Notes: generated by a model not told the origin, from the letters alone. A DNA stretch of 5,750 nucleotides from Armatimonadota bacterium (GCA_014380985.1 JACMIU010000748.1:1-5750), one strand, 5' to 3'; shown: positions 1 to 5,488, counted from the first letter of the stretch. A program made the numbers and translations.

Positions 1-22
1 GGCGTGATTTCCGTCGCCACCG

Positions 23-611
23 CTACATCGCCGGGCCATCTATGATAATGGGTGTGCTGAAAAGGCTATTTCGACGAGCAGACGTTTTATCCCTGATATA
101 TTTATGCAAATTGTTAACTAAATACCGATTTTCTCCGACATCGCTGTTGTTATACATCCGTGTCAAGTAATTTAGCAGGGTCAGTATCTTACCATCCTCA
201 TCCCGTATCGGATCGCTATACTGCACTTCAAGTAGCACATCCGGCATTTCTCGCGTGGCTTGCGCGGAAGGCATTTGAGCAATAGCATCGCGCTTGATAC
301 CGGGTATCTTCTTGTCGAATAACAAAGTGCGCCAAGCGCGGCGGGCAAACTCCGGTGGCAGAGTGCCAATGTCATACGCCATTGTGCGAACGGTATGTAT
401 ATCGGTCTCACGTCCCAAGCCACGGTACAGTTTTTCGACCCGCAATTTCATCTTTTCCGAATCCAGCGGCTTTACAGAAAACGGTACTTCGACCACCTCT
501 CGTACTTTAGGATCGTTGCCTGAGGGATAAGGACGATGTTTGGCTTCTGCGTTATTTCTGTGAGGTATATTCGTGGACAGGCGTAGTGTGTAATCACCAA
601 CGGGAAGAGAC
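23..611 (-). pseudogene. C-terminal part of an unrecognised protein, 5' end removed by IS256-family element
   Basis: About 195 codons remain, ending at a TAG (23-25). I do not recognise the protein. The retained part starts with a beta-rich stretch (LPVGDYTLRLSTNI, then VVEVPFSVKPLD) like the last strands of a beta-sandwich domain. A helical segment with a HEAT-like look follows (PPEFARRAWRTLLFDKK, IKRDAIAQMPSAQATREMP), then a polar tail. No catalytic motif or membrane segment is visible. The reading frame stays open into the IS through its terminal repeat (encoding FYRQNVAL) up to an ATG at 746-748, which lies inside the transposase gene in another frame; those first 45 or so residues are IS-derived. 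No native start exists in the window. Base composition looks more AT-rich than the genes at the right. It could still be translated from the IS, but is more likely a remnant. Confidence 0.7.
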
Positions 612-634
612 AGTGCAACATTTTGTCTGTAAAA
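612..634 (+). repeat. IS256-family terminal inverted repeat, transposase-distal end
   Basis: Begins AGTGCAACATTTTG and ends CTGTAAAA. It pairs with 1898-1920 over 23 bp with one mismatch (C616). Bases outside 612 do not continue the match. Confidence 0.92.
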
Positions 635-654
635 TCTCGAATCTCTTTTTACCG

Positions 655-1830
655 CTACGCCTGTGTTTTCTCCATAGGCAGGTAAACCTTGCCTGTTTCC
701 CACTCGTCGCCAATCTCCATCAAAACCGCCGAAGCGAGCCGCAAGCACGATGACTCCGACACAAAGGAACCGACCACGCGAAAACGACGGCGCAACTCTT
801 TATTGACTCGCTCCAAACCGTTACTGGTTCGTAAAAAACGCCGTTGACTTTCGGGCAAAGAAAACACACTCAACCCTTCAGGAATCGATCTTTCAAGCCA
901 AAGCGACAATTTAGGCGCGGCTTCTCCATATTCTTTGACTGCTATTCGTAATTGTTCTTGTGCTATCACCAGATTAGGAGCCGTGAAGATGGAGCGAATC
1001 TTCGCCGCAACTTCATTTTTCATTTCCTCCTTAGGTACATAAGCCTGAGCGTTCTGCTGTAAATGAAACTGACACCTCTGCCAAGTCACACCTCCGAAAA
1101 CTGCTCGCCTCGCCGCGCCCACTCCGCTGTGGTCGTCGCTCGTTATCATCCGAACGCCGCGTAAACCACTCGCAACCAGACTCTCAAAGAATGCTCTCCA
1201 ATATAATTCCGACTCGCCCGCAGAGACAGAAACGCCCAGAAGGGAACGCTTTCCTGCTTCATCCATTCCGCTTGCGACTAACACGGCGGCATCCTTAACC
1301 AACCCGTTCCGCCTTATTTTGACCCAGATCGCATCACATTGCAGGAAAAGAATCACTCCCAAAGGACGTTCGCGCCATGCCGTTAAAACCGTATCCAATT
1401 CCGCGCGGGCACGGCTAACAGTCATCGAGGAAATATTCGTTCCGCACAACGATTCAAGAGCGGCGGAGACACGCCGCGTGGATACTCCCTGCACGTACAT
1501 TTCGGCAAGGGCAACTTTTAAGGCTTTCTCTGATAGTAGTGCCGCCTCCAAACTCTGCGGTCGAAACGGCTCGCTTGTCCCGCGCACTTGCGGAATCGAA
1601 ATGCCTAACTTCCCCAAAGCAGTAGAAAAAGCGCAATCCTTAAAGCCATTTGTCTGCCCGTTTCGCTCGTCGCCCCGCTCGTAAGGCGCGACACCGATGT
1701 GCTTTTCCCGCTCGAACTTCATTGCCGCGTTCAAAAGCATGGTCAAAACCTCCGCAAGCGGGTTGTCACTTGTGCCTGTCAAAAGTGGCAGCAAAGACGC
1801 CAATGCGTTATCCTCGCTCCGGTGAGCCAT
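655..1830 (-). CDS. IS256-family (mutator-type) transposase, intact
   Basis: This 391-residue protein would catalyse cut/copy transposition of the surrounding element by RNase H-fold DDE chemistry. Readable family landmarks are the N-terminal ERGDERNGQTNGF region (about 51-63), the first Asp in LQCDAIW (D166), the second in ITSDDHSG (D232), the conserved WQRCQFHLQQN (about 250-260) and the Glu in RRFLRTSNGLERVNKELRRR (E340). All three catalytic residues are present and length matches the family (about 390-420). The ATG at 1828-1830 is preceded by a purine-rich stretch (gaaagagaaaccgaagaa) rather than a clear Shine-Dalgarno. The stop (655-657) lies 21 bp inside the left terminal repeat. Nothing suggests decay, so the enzyme may be active even though its flanks are scrambled. 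Confidence 0.97.
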   Translation of the reverse strand: MAHRSEDNALASLLPLLTGTSDNPLAEVLTMLLNAAMKFEREKHIGVAPYERGDERNGQTNGFKDCAFSTALGKLGISIPQVRGTSEPFRPQSLEAALLSEKALKVALAEMYVQGVSTRRVSAALESLCGTNISSMTVSRARAELDTVLTAWRERPLGVILFLQCDAIWVKIRRNGLVKDAAVLVASGMDEAGKRSLLGVSVSAGESELYWRAFFESLVASGLRGVRMITSDDHSGVGAARRAVFGGVTWQRCQFHLQQNAQAYVPKEEMKNEVAAKIRSIFTAPNLVIAQEQLRIAVKEYGEAAPKLSLWLERSIPEGLSVFSLPESQRRFLRTSNGLERVNKELRRRFRVVGSFVSESSCLRLASAVLMEIGDEWETGKVYLPMEKTQA

Positions 1831-1860
1831 TTCTTCGGTTTCTCTTTCTTGACAATCGAA

Positions 1861-1870
1861 AGATTCGAGA
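1861..1870 (-). repeat. Subterminal 10-bp inverted repeat of the IS256-family element (partner at 635-644)
   Basis: AGATTCGAGA here is the exact reverse complement of TCTCGAATCT at 635-644. The left copy directly follows the terminal repeat; the right copy is 27 bp inside its terminal repeat. The right copy also overlaps a small palindrome, TCGAA-AGA-TTCGA (1856-1868). Matching subterminal sites at both ends could be extra transposase-binding sites; that role is inferred. Confidence 0.5.
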
Positions 1871-1897
1871 AATGGCTTGCTATCCCTGCAACCCTAC

Positions 1898-1920
1898 TTT
1901 TACAGACAAAATGTTACACT
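1898..1920 (-). repeat. IS256-family terminal inverted repeat, transposase-proximal end
   Basis: On the minus strand it reads AGTGTAACATTTTG to CTGTAAAA, the partner of 612-634. It lies upstream of the transposase start, so promoter elements for the transposase may sit between it and 1830, though I see no clear -35/-10 pair. Confidence 0.92.
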
Positions 1921-2120
1921 ACTACCAATTTCCAAGAACTCGATTTCATATCGCTCGGCAATGCCTTCACAGATTTCGACCAAAGCCGCGTCTACATAGG
2001 CACTTTCGCGGAGCGAAATGCCGCTTTGGCATCAATAACAGAGCGACGATATTTCGTCGGGCAAATAAAGTGATACAAAAGCACCGAGACATTGTGGGTT
2101 TTGCGGATGAAGCGGCTCAT
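1921..2120 (-). pseudogene. tnpA: 5' fragment of IS200/IS605-family transposase (TnpA, Y1 HUH), frameshifted
   Basis: Starting from the ATG at 2118-2120 the minus strand reads MSRFIRKTHNVSVLLYHFIC then PTKYRRSVIDAK, the typical N-terminus of single-strand Y1 transposases. The frame is then lost. In another frame it resumes as VDAALVEICEGIAERYEIEF and LEIG. In relatives this is followed at once by the HUH segment (D-HVHFL type), but here the IS256 repeat begins. So the catalytic His-hydrophobic-His motif, the Tyr and the C-terminus are all missing, and they do not reappear on the far side of the IS256 element. Removing the 29 nt at 1996-2024 restores one continuous frame with family-like spacing between YRR and FLEIG (spacing recalled from the family, not aligned here). 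The fragment cannot encode an active enzyme. Confidence 0.87.
1996..2024. repeat. 29-nt insertion holding an imperfect palindrome, inside tnpA remnant
   Basis: GGCACTTTCGC (1999-2009), loop GGA, GCGAAATGCC (2013-2022): the arms pair fully apart from one bulged C (2003). The segment interrupts the tnpA frame exactly between codons that are neighbours in relatives (IDAK / VDAAL), and 29 nt is not a multiple of three. It resembles a small dispersed palindromic unit, but only one copy is in this window. Confidence 0.6.
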
Positions 2121-2137
2121 GCATAGAGCATACCGCG

Positions 2138-2147
2138 CCAACGTTGG
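2138..2147. repeat. Perfect 10-bp palindrome CCAACGTTGG upstream of tnpA remnant
   Basis: It lies 17 bp upstream of the tnpA ATG, between it and the left-end hairpin. The position suits an operator or secondary structure over the translation start, but the role is inferred and a chance palindrome of this length is possible. Confidence 0.3.
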
Positions 2148-2178
2148 AACTCACGAGACAAGACAAAGCAGGACTTTA

Positions 2179-2194
2179 GCGGGGCAAGCCCCGC
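2179..2194 (-). repeat. Likely left-end hairpin of the IS200/IS605-family element
   Basis: GCGGGG-CAAG-CCCCGC forms a perfect 6-bp GC stem with a tetraloop (or 7 bp with a 2-nt loop). It lies 58 nt upstream of the tnpA ATG. IS200/IS605 elements have such subterminal hairpins, which TnpA recognises in single-stranded DNA, with the cleavage site a few nt outside. That would put the element tip near 2196-2213. No T-tract follows on either strand, so a terminator is less likely. Confidence 0.6.
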
Positions 2195-2260
2195 GGAATC
2201 TACCCAATTACGATTGACAAATGTTAATACTCCGTCTAAACCTGTAAATGGCTTATCAGT

Positions 2261-2265
2261 AAAGG
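2261..2265 (+). promoter_or_regulatory. Ribosome binding site deciding the integrase start
   Basis: AAAGG ends 8 nt before the ATG at 2274. The frame also has an upstream TTG (2214), but no comparable site precedes it and the added residues are low-complexity. The ATG is preferred. Confidence 0.5.
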
Positions 2266-2273
2266 TGCAACAG

Positions 2274-2450
2274 ATGTCCACGGCTTTCCCCGCAGTATCC
2301 TTTGAAGAGGCTGTCCGCGAGTTCGTTCTTCACCTCGAAGCGACCCGTGCCGCCAAGAGCGTTTACCACTACCGCGTCCAACTCTCGATGCTCGCACGGC
2401 GGGCAGAAGACAACGAGGTTCGTTTCGGCGGCTTTGGCAAACGTCACTAA
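2274..2450 (+). pseudogene. N-terminal fragment of a tyrosine recombinase / phage-type integrase
   Basis: Fifty-eight residues are left. The stretch FEEAVREFVLHLEATRAA, YHYRVQLSMLARRA and VRFGGFGKRH fits the N-terminal SAM-like core-binding domain of XerC/D-type recombinases, where helices clamp the DNA. The catalytic domain with the R-H-R-Y residues is absent. In relatives the text after GFGKRH continues into another helix; here a TAA (2448-2450) falls precisely where the IS630-type remnant begins, so the stop is probably created by the insertion. The gene is convergent with the IS630 remnant and divergent from the tnpA remnant. It is the only mobile-element gene here on the plus strand. A short helical DNA-binding protein of another kind is possible but less likely. 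Confidence 0.68.
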
Positions 2451-2866
2451 GTGTAATATCCTATTGAATATCAAACATTCTTCGTTCCCTCCTTCTGCCA
2501 ATCCAGGTACAAGGGGCGCAGTTTCACGCGGGCATCACGAGTCGTAAATTGCCAGTTCACCTTGCCTTGCAGTTCATTGCGGGCGATTTCCCAAGCACTC
2601 ACCTGTACAATAATGTCCTCTTTGGCTATACGACGATTCAAACACAGCCTCTGCATCACGGACAATTCTATTTCGGCGATATTGAGCCATGAGCCATGTT
2701 CTGGCGTATAGTGGAACTCAAAACAGTTCATCAAACGGTACGCTTCCACCGGATCAAACGCCATGTAAAGTGACCACGACGCGGCGAAAACTTCGTTTTG
2801 ACTGATATGCGTGTTTAGATTATCAAGCGCCATCACGATCTTGTCCGCGTTCGGGCAGAGCTCATC
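2450..2866 (-). mobile_element. Truncated IS630-family element (one end plus 3' half of transposase)
   Basis: One end is inferred at the TA dinucleotide 2448-2449 that cuts the integrase frame; this family inserts at TA and duplicates it. The element would start AGTGTAATATCC. The other end is lost: homology to the transposase stops near 2866, where carboxylase sequence takes over. The second inverted repeat therefore cannot be compared, and the end assignment rests on the integrase break and the TA. Confidence 0.7.
2471..2866 (-). pseudogene. C-terminal half of IS630-family DDE transposase
   Basis: From about DELCPNADK onward the frame matches IS630-type DDE transposases. KIVMALDNLNTH holds the second catalytic Asp and HYTPEHGSWLNIAEIELS holds the catalytic Glu, followed by the conserved WEIARNE and VNWQFTTRDARVKL. 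The N-terminal helix-turn-helix domains and the first catalytic Asp are missing, so it cannot be active. The open frame continues to an ATG at 2962, but those roughly 32 codons are antisense to the carboxylase fragment and are not transposase. Between DNLNTH and the conserved LYxAF block there are about eight more residues than I expect (encoded by roughly 2771-2806), an in-frame expansion. The stop is TGA at 2471-2473. Confidence 0.93.
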
Positions 2867-3344
2867 GGAAACCCGCGCCGAAGCGATAACACGAATGCGC
2901 TGATGCTTGGACGAGTTTCTCATCGAAGGCATCCCGACCAACATTGCGTTTCTGAAAACCATTCTGGACGATCCGCGCTACTTGGGCACGACGTTTCCAC
3001 GGCGTTTCTGCGTCCTCCGGGTCGCTCACGGTTCCCATGTACGCGAAACCGTTCCGGAGAAGCACGGTCGTGGACGCGCTTTCCTCCGGCAGTGTGCAGG
3101 CTTGGACACGCACGGAGGGGTCGGCGGTGTGCGCGATTTGAACCAGTTGTGCCGCTATGCCGGTTGCGATGCCCTGCCCCTCGAAAACCACGAACGTGTG
3201 GTACGCGATTTCCACCACGCCACTCTTCGGCGGCGATTTGAACCCACCAACGCCGACCGCCGACGCGTCCCGGAACGCGAGATACCCCGTCCACGGTGAC
3301 ACGAAACCGACCTTACCGTACAGTTCCGTCATCGTCGCCCGCAT
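2862..3344 (-). CDS. GNAT-family N-acetyltransferase with foreign C-terminal tail
   Basis: The frame from the first available ATG (3342-3344) has the GNAT fold: YLAFRDASAVGVGGFKSPP (strands 2-3), VVEIAYHTF (strand 4), the acetyl-CoA pyrophosphate-binding loop FEGQGIATGIAAQL (about 54-67), then LPEESASTTVLLRNGFAYMG (about 85-104), the usual helix and strand near the C-terminus. Substrate cannot be deduced. Family members end soon after a DPED...W block; here that block is DPEDAETPW (to residue 116). The following 44 residues come from antisense of the carboxylase fragment, so the native end is lost. At the other end, family-like sequence continues upstream of this ATG (see 3345-3428), so this start lies inside the domain. 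The gene follows the membrane-protein gene in the same direction. It is probably decaying, although the core motifs are intact. Confidence 0.85.
   Translation of the reverse strand: MRATMTELYGKVGFVSPWTGYLAFRDASAVGVGGFKSPPKSGVVEIAYHTFVVFEGQGIATGIAAQLVQIAHTADPSVRVQACTLPEESASTTVLLRNGFAYMGTVSDPEDAETPWKRRAQVARIVQNGFQKRNVGRDAFDEKLVQASAHSCYRFGAGFR
2865..3008 (+). pseudogene. Fragment of a biotin carboxylase domain (acyl-CoA or pyruvate carboxylase)
   Basis: The plus strand reads ETRAEAITRMR, stop, CLDEF, then LIEGIPTNIAFLKTILDDP and RYLGTTFPRRF. This matches the C-terminal lobe of ATP-grasp biotin carboxylases, which usually read (T)RAEAIARMRRALDEFxIEGIKTNIPFL and then a short helix and a TTRF-like end. 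The stop is TGA (2901-2903) where Arg is expected, explained by one CGA to TGA change. Only about 45 codons remain, with the ATP-binding and catalytic parts absent. The left edge meets the IS630-type transposase within a few bases (about 2865) and the right edge meets the GNAT gene (about 2996-3008). Pyruvate carboxylase and AccC/AccA3-like subunits cannot be told apart from this piece. It is untranslatable debris, but its antisense strand supplies the tails of two open frames. Confidence 0.78.
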
Positions 3345-3428
3345 TTCGGTCGCCGCTTCGGGGAGTTCTCCGCACTCTTCGTCAACCGTGCCGTCGCGAC
3401 GGATTTGCGCCAGTTATAGATTTGTCAT
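3345..3428 (-). pseudogene. 5' end of the GNAT gene, interrupted by an in-frame TAA
   Basis: Read upstream of 3344 the frame gives LAQIRRDGTVDEECGELPEA then ATE, which fits the N-terminal helices of this GNAT subfamily. Immediately before it is TAA (3414-3416), and before that MTNL from an ATG at 3426-3428, 8 nt after the stop of the upstream membrane-protein gene. One base change (TTA to TAA) would explain the stop. No ATG, GTG or TTG lies between the TAA and 3344; only a CTG directly follows the stop. So either the gene is inactivated, or it starts at the CTG or at a weak internal ATG. Confidence 0.7.
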
Positions 3429-3436
3429 GCGTTTCG

Positions 3437-5458
3437 TTACCAGTTAATCGGGTAAACGCTAATCCCGGTGAACGCGCCGAACAGCGTGGTGAATCCCCCG
3501 CCCAGCAAGTCGCCCGCGATTAGCCCCAAGAAGAACGGGATGAACATTTTGTACATCGGTTGCCCGCCGTAGCGTAGCACCAGCACTTTGAGGAGCCACG
3601 CGATAAAGAACGGGAGCCACGTGCTTTGCATCGTGCCGGTGTTCGCAATCGCGTAGCCGACCGGGTGCAGGGGCCACCAGACGAAATACGTTCGCATCAG
3701 AATCAAGCCGGTGGTGACTAAAAAGCCGGTGGCGATTCCGCCGAGGGCGAAGATGTCCGTCTTGACCGGGTTCCGCAGAAGTGCCGCCAAGTTGTCGAAC
3801 GGCACACGCCCTTGCGAGGTGCGCCACGGCTCGGCTTTCGCTTCCGCGCCGTACAGATGCCAGAGCGTGAGCGCGATAGCGAACGACGCGATTAACCCCA
3901 ATACCGTGCCGAGGCAGATAGCCCCGAACAGTCGGCGGCGCGACACGCCCACGGCGTCCGCCATCTTGAAAGCGTCGAAATGGTGCGGCATCGGCATACA
4001 GCGCATATCGAAGTTACCCACGGCGGGGCGCATAAACGCCAGAACGGTTAGGTCCGAGGGCGTCAGGAAGCCCGTGCCGAGGGTGCGCGTCATCAGGGCG
4101 TTCACGTCCACTTCGGGTCCGAAAAGCCACGCATTGCCGGTTTCGGCGCGGATGCGCGTTGCCGCGATCATGTACGTTAGCGCGAGAACAATCAGAACCA
4201 CGGCGATTATCGGTTGCATTCCCGCCGCGACGCAGACACCGATCATGACGCCCATCGCACACAGCAAGCCAATCGCCGCCGCCCGGTACGTCAGTGGTTC
4301 GTCGGTATCGTCCAGTCCACCGGGTTCGCGGAAAATAGATTTTGCCACTTCCTTCAGGTAGCCGCGATTAAGCCAGAGCGTGACGATGGTCAGTGCGAGG
4401 AACGCGCCCGCGCCCTGATGCCCGATATACGGGAACGTCGCCCGTTGTGCGCCGGTGATGGAAGCGTCGATGTTGAACGCCGCGCCGAATACCCGTTCGC
4501 CTTTGGTGACGAGGTAGAAGAACCACGAACTGAACGTGACATCCACGGGAATCAGGTAGGCGATGCCGATAACGAACGGATAAAACGACAGGTTCAGCGG
4601 ATTCAGCGCGTTCCACGGCGTATCCGCGATATTCTGCGCGATATTCGTGTCGGCTCGAAGCGACACATACGGCACAGCGGGCGCGTTCAAGGCAACGGTG
4701 TTCATCACGGCGAACGCGAATGGAACCGCCGCCCCGAACCAGAAAAGCGCATTTTTGAAGATCGGTACTTTGTCCTCGCACAAGGCGAGTGGCAGTGCCA
4801 CGGTCGGGAACGAAAGCCGTTCGCGGTCTACCCACGACCGGCGCAAAAGCGACGCAATACACAGCGACGCGAACGCGAGTGCCAGCATGAACGTTATCCA
4901 CGTTCCCATTTGCGGCAACCACAAGCCCCACGCGACATCCGCCTTGCCTTCGTAGAAGCCTTTCAGCGCGACGGGATCGGTCTGCGCCATCCAGTGCGGC
5001 ACGAAGCGGTGAAACAGGCTTGCCCAACCGTTGGCGTCGGAGGCGTAGTGCCACGCGGCGACCACGGTGGGCATAATGAAGTGCAGTTGTCCCGACGACG
5101 ACAACACCGCCGAGGTCGTCACCATGACGTAGACCACGAGCAGTTCCGCCCCGGTCATGGCGATACGCGGCAGAATTGCACGGGTCAGCAGGTTGATGCC
5201 GGTCAACACGAACAGAATGGTGAACGAGCCTACCGGGGTCGAGGTCGCGGCAATCGCGGTATGTCCCTGCCGCCCGCCCATAATCAGTTCGGCGTAGTGA
5301 ATCCACAGGTCGGCGGCAATCGTGAACAACAGCCCCAGTAGCACCGAGCGGAGCGTGACGCCCATCGCGGCGGTTCGGGAAACGGGCTTCGCGTCCGGCG
5401 GGGGTGTTGCCGCTTCGGGCGTGGACGTGTCGTTAGAAGGTATTGGCGTCGTTGTCAT
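3437..5458 (-). CDS. Large polytopic membrane protein, OPT-like (DUF6784/DUF6785 type)
   Basis: The 673-residue protein has a cytoplasm-like Pro/Thr-rich head (1-28) without a signal peptide. Roughly 12-14 hydrophobic segments follow (for example about 33-58, 78-95, 103-119, 184-206, 237-258, 292-317, 348-364, 394-434, 511-533, 568-588, 612-629 and 637-664). Soluble stretches between segments include SWVDRERLSFPTVALPLAL (208-226), RIRAETGNAWLFGPEVD (435-451) and MPMPHHFDAFKMADAVGVS (488-506). The C-terminal QPMYKMFIPFFLGLIAGDLL (633-652) and its Gly-rich tail recall oligopeptide-transporter-like proteins. I believe it belongs to the uncharacterised DUF6784/DUF6785 group, judged from memory of sequence style. 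Function and substrate are unknown. Its ATG (5456-5458) lies 30 nt after the redoxin stop, with no strong Shine-Dalgarno. The frame is intact and GC-rich, unlike the scrambled region downstream. Confidence 0.9.
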   Translation of the reverse strand: MTTTPIPSNDTSTPEAATPPPDAKPVSRTAAMGVTLRSVLLGLLFTIAADLWIHYAELIMGGRQGHTAIAATSTPVGSFTILFVLTGINLLTRAILPRIAMTGAELLVVYVMVTTSAVLSSSGQLHFIMPTVVAAWHYASDANGWASLFHRFVPHWMAQTDPVALKGFYEGKADVAWGLWLPQMGTWITFMLALAFASLCIASLLRRSWVDRERLSFPTVALPLALCEDKVPIFKNALFWFGAAVPFAFAVMNTVALNAPAVPYVSLRADTNIAQNIADTPWNALNPLNLSFYPFVIGIAYLIPVDVTFSSWFFYLVTKGERVFGAAFNIDASITGAQRATFPYIGHQGAGAFLALTIVTLWLNRGYLKEVAKSIFREPGGLDDTDEPLTYRAAAIGLLCAMGVMIGVCVAAGMQPIIAVVLIVLALTYMIAATRIRAETGNAWLFGPEVDVNALMTRTLGTGFLTPSDLTVLAFMRPAVGNFDMRCMPMPHHFDAFKMADAVGVSRRRLFGAICLGTVLGLIASFAIALTLWHLYGAEAKAEPWRTSQGRVPFDNLAALLRNPVKTDIFALGGIATGFLVTTGLILMRTYFVWWPLHPVGYAIANTGTMQSTWLPFFIAWLLKVLVLRYGGQPMYKMFIPFFLGLIAGDLLGGGFTTLFGAFTGISVYPINW

Positions 5459-5469
5459 CGCTACCGGAC

Positions 5470-5475
5470 ATTATA
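5470..5475 (-). promoter_or_regulatory. Possible -10 box (TATAAT) before the membrane-protein gene
   Basis: The minus strand carries a consensus TATAAT in the 30-nt gap, 11 nt before the ATG. No TTGACA-like -35 lies 16-18 nt upstream and there is no extended -10. Transcription would start almost at the ATG, giving a leaderless message. The short gap also allows simple co-transcription from the redoxin gene. Confidence 0.25.
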
Positions 5476-5488
5476 CGGCAGGTTCGCC

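Larger units (their letters stand above)
612..1920 (-). mobile_element. Complete IS256-family insertion sequence (1309 bp)
   Basis: The element is bounded by 23-bp inverted repeats at 612-634 and 1898-1920, identical except for one base (C616 against the equivalent of T). A single transposase gene on the minus strand fills it. Length and layout are normal for the family. Family members usually leave 8-9 bp target duplications, yet 604-611 (gaagagac) and 1921-1928 (actaccaa) do not match, and the two flanks are pieces of different genes. The element is therefore structurally complete but probably sits at a recombination or deletion junction. The outer limits could move by 1-3 bp because they rest on repeat identity alone. 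Confidence 0.93.

Noticed and set aside
604..1928. Search for an 8-9 bp target duplication around the IS256 element
   Set aside because: Flanks gaagagac and actaccaa do not match, and shifting the ends by a few bases does not produce a direct repeat.
2179..2194. GC-rich hairpin considered as a rho-independent terminator
   Set aside because: No run of T follows on either strand, and its position upstream of tnpA fits an IS200/IS605 left end better.
2448..2460. TAAGTGTAATATCC resembles the first bases of the IS256 repeat (TAGTGTAACATTTTG)
   Set aside because: The match ends after about seven bases and the neighbouring gene is an IS630-type transposase; it is a chance likeness of short IS tips.
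2907..3299. Plus-strand open frame of 130 codons considered as a real gene
   Set aside because: Only its first 34 codons resemble biotin carboxylase; the rest is antisense of the GNAT domain with no similarity I recognise. It is treated as a fragment, not a gene.
4368..5306. Open frame of 312 codons on the minus strand inside the membrane-protein gene
   Set aside because: An alternate-frame shadow, Arg-rich and without motifs; frame statistics follow the 673-residue protein.
4214..5341. Long open frame of 375 codons on the plus strand, antisense to the membrane protein
   Set aside because: Its product is dominated by Arg, Gly, His and Gln with no domain-like pattern, typical of the opposite strand of a GC-rich gene. 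The minus-strand frame has a clear membrane-protein pattern.
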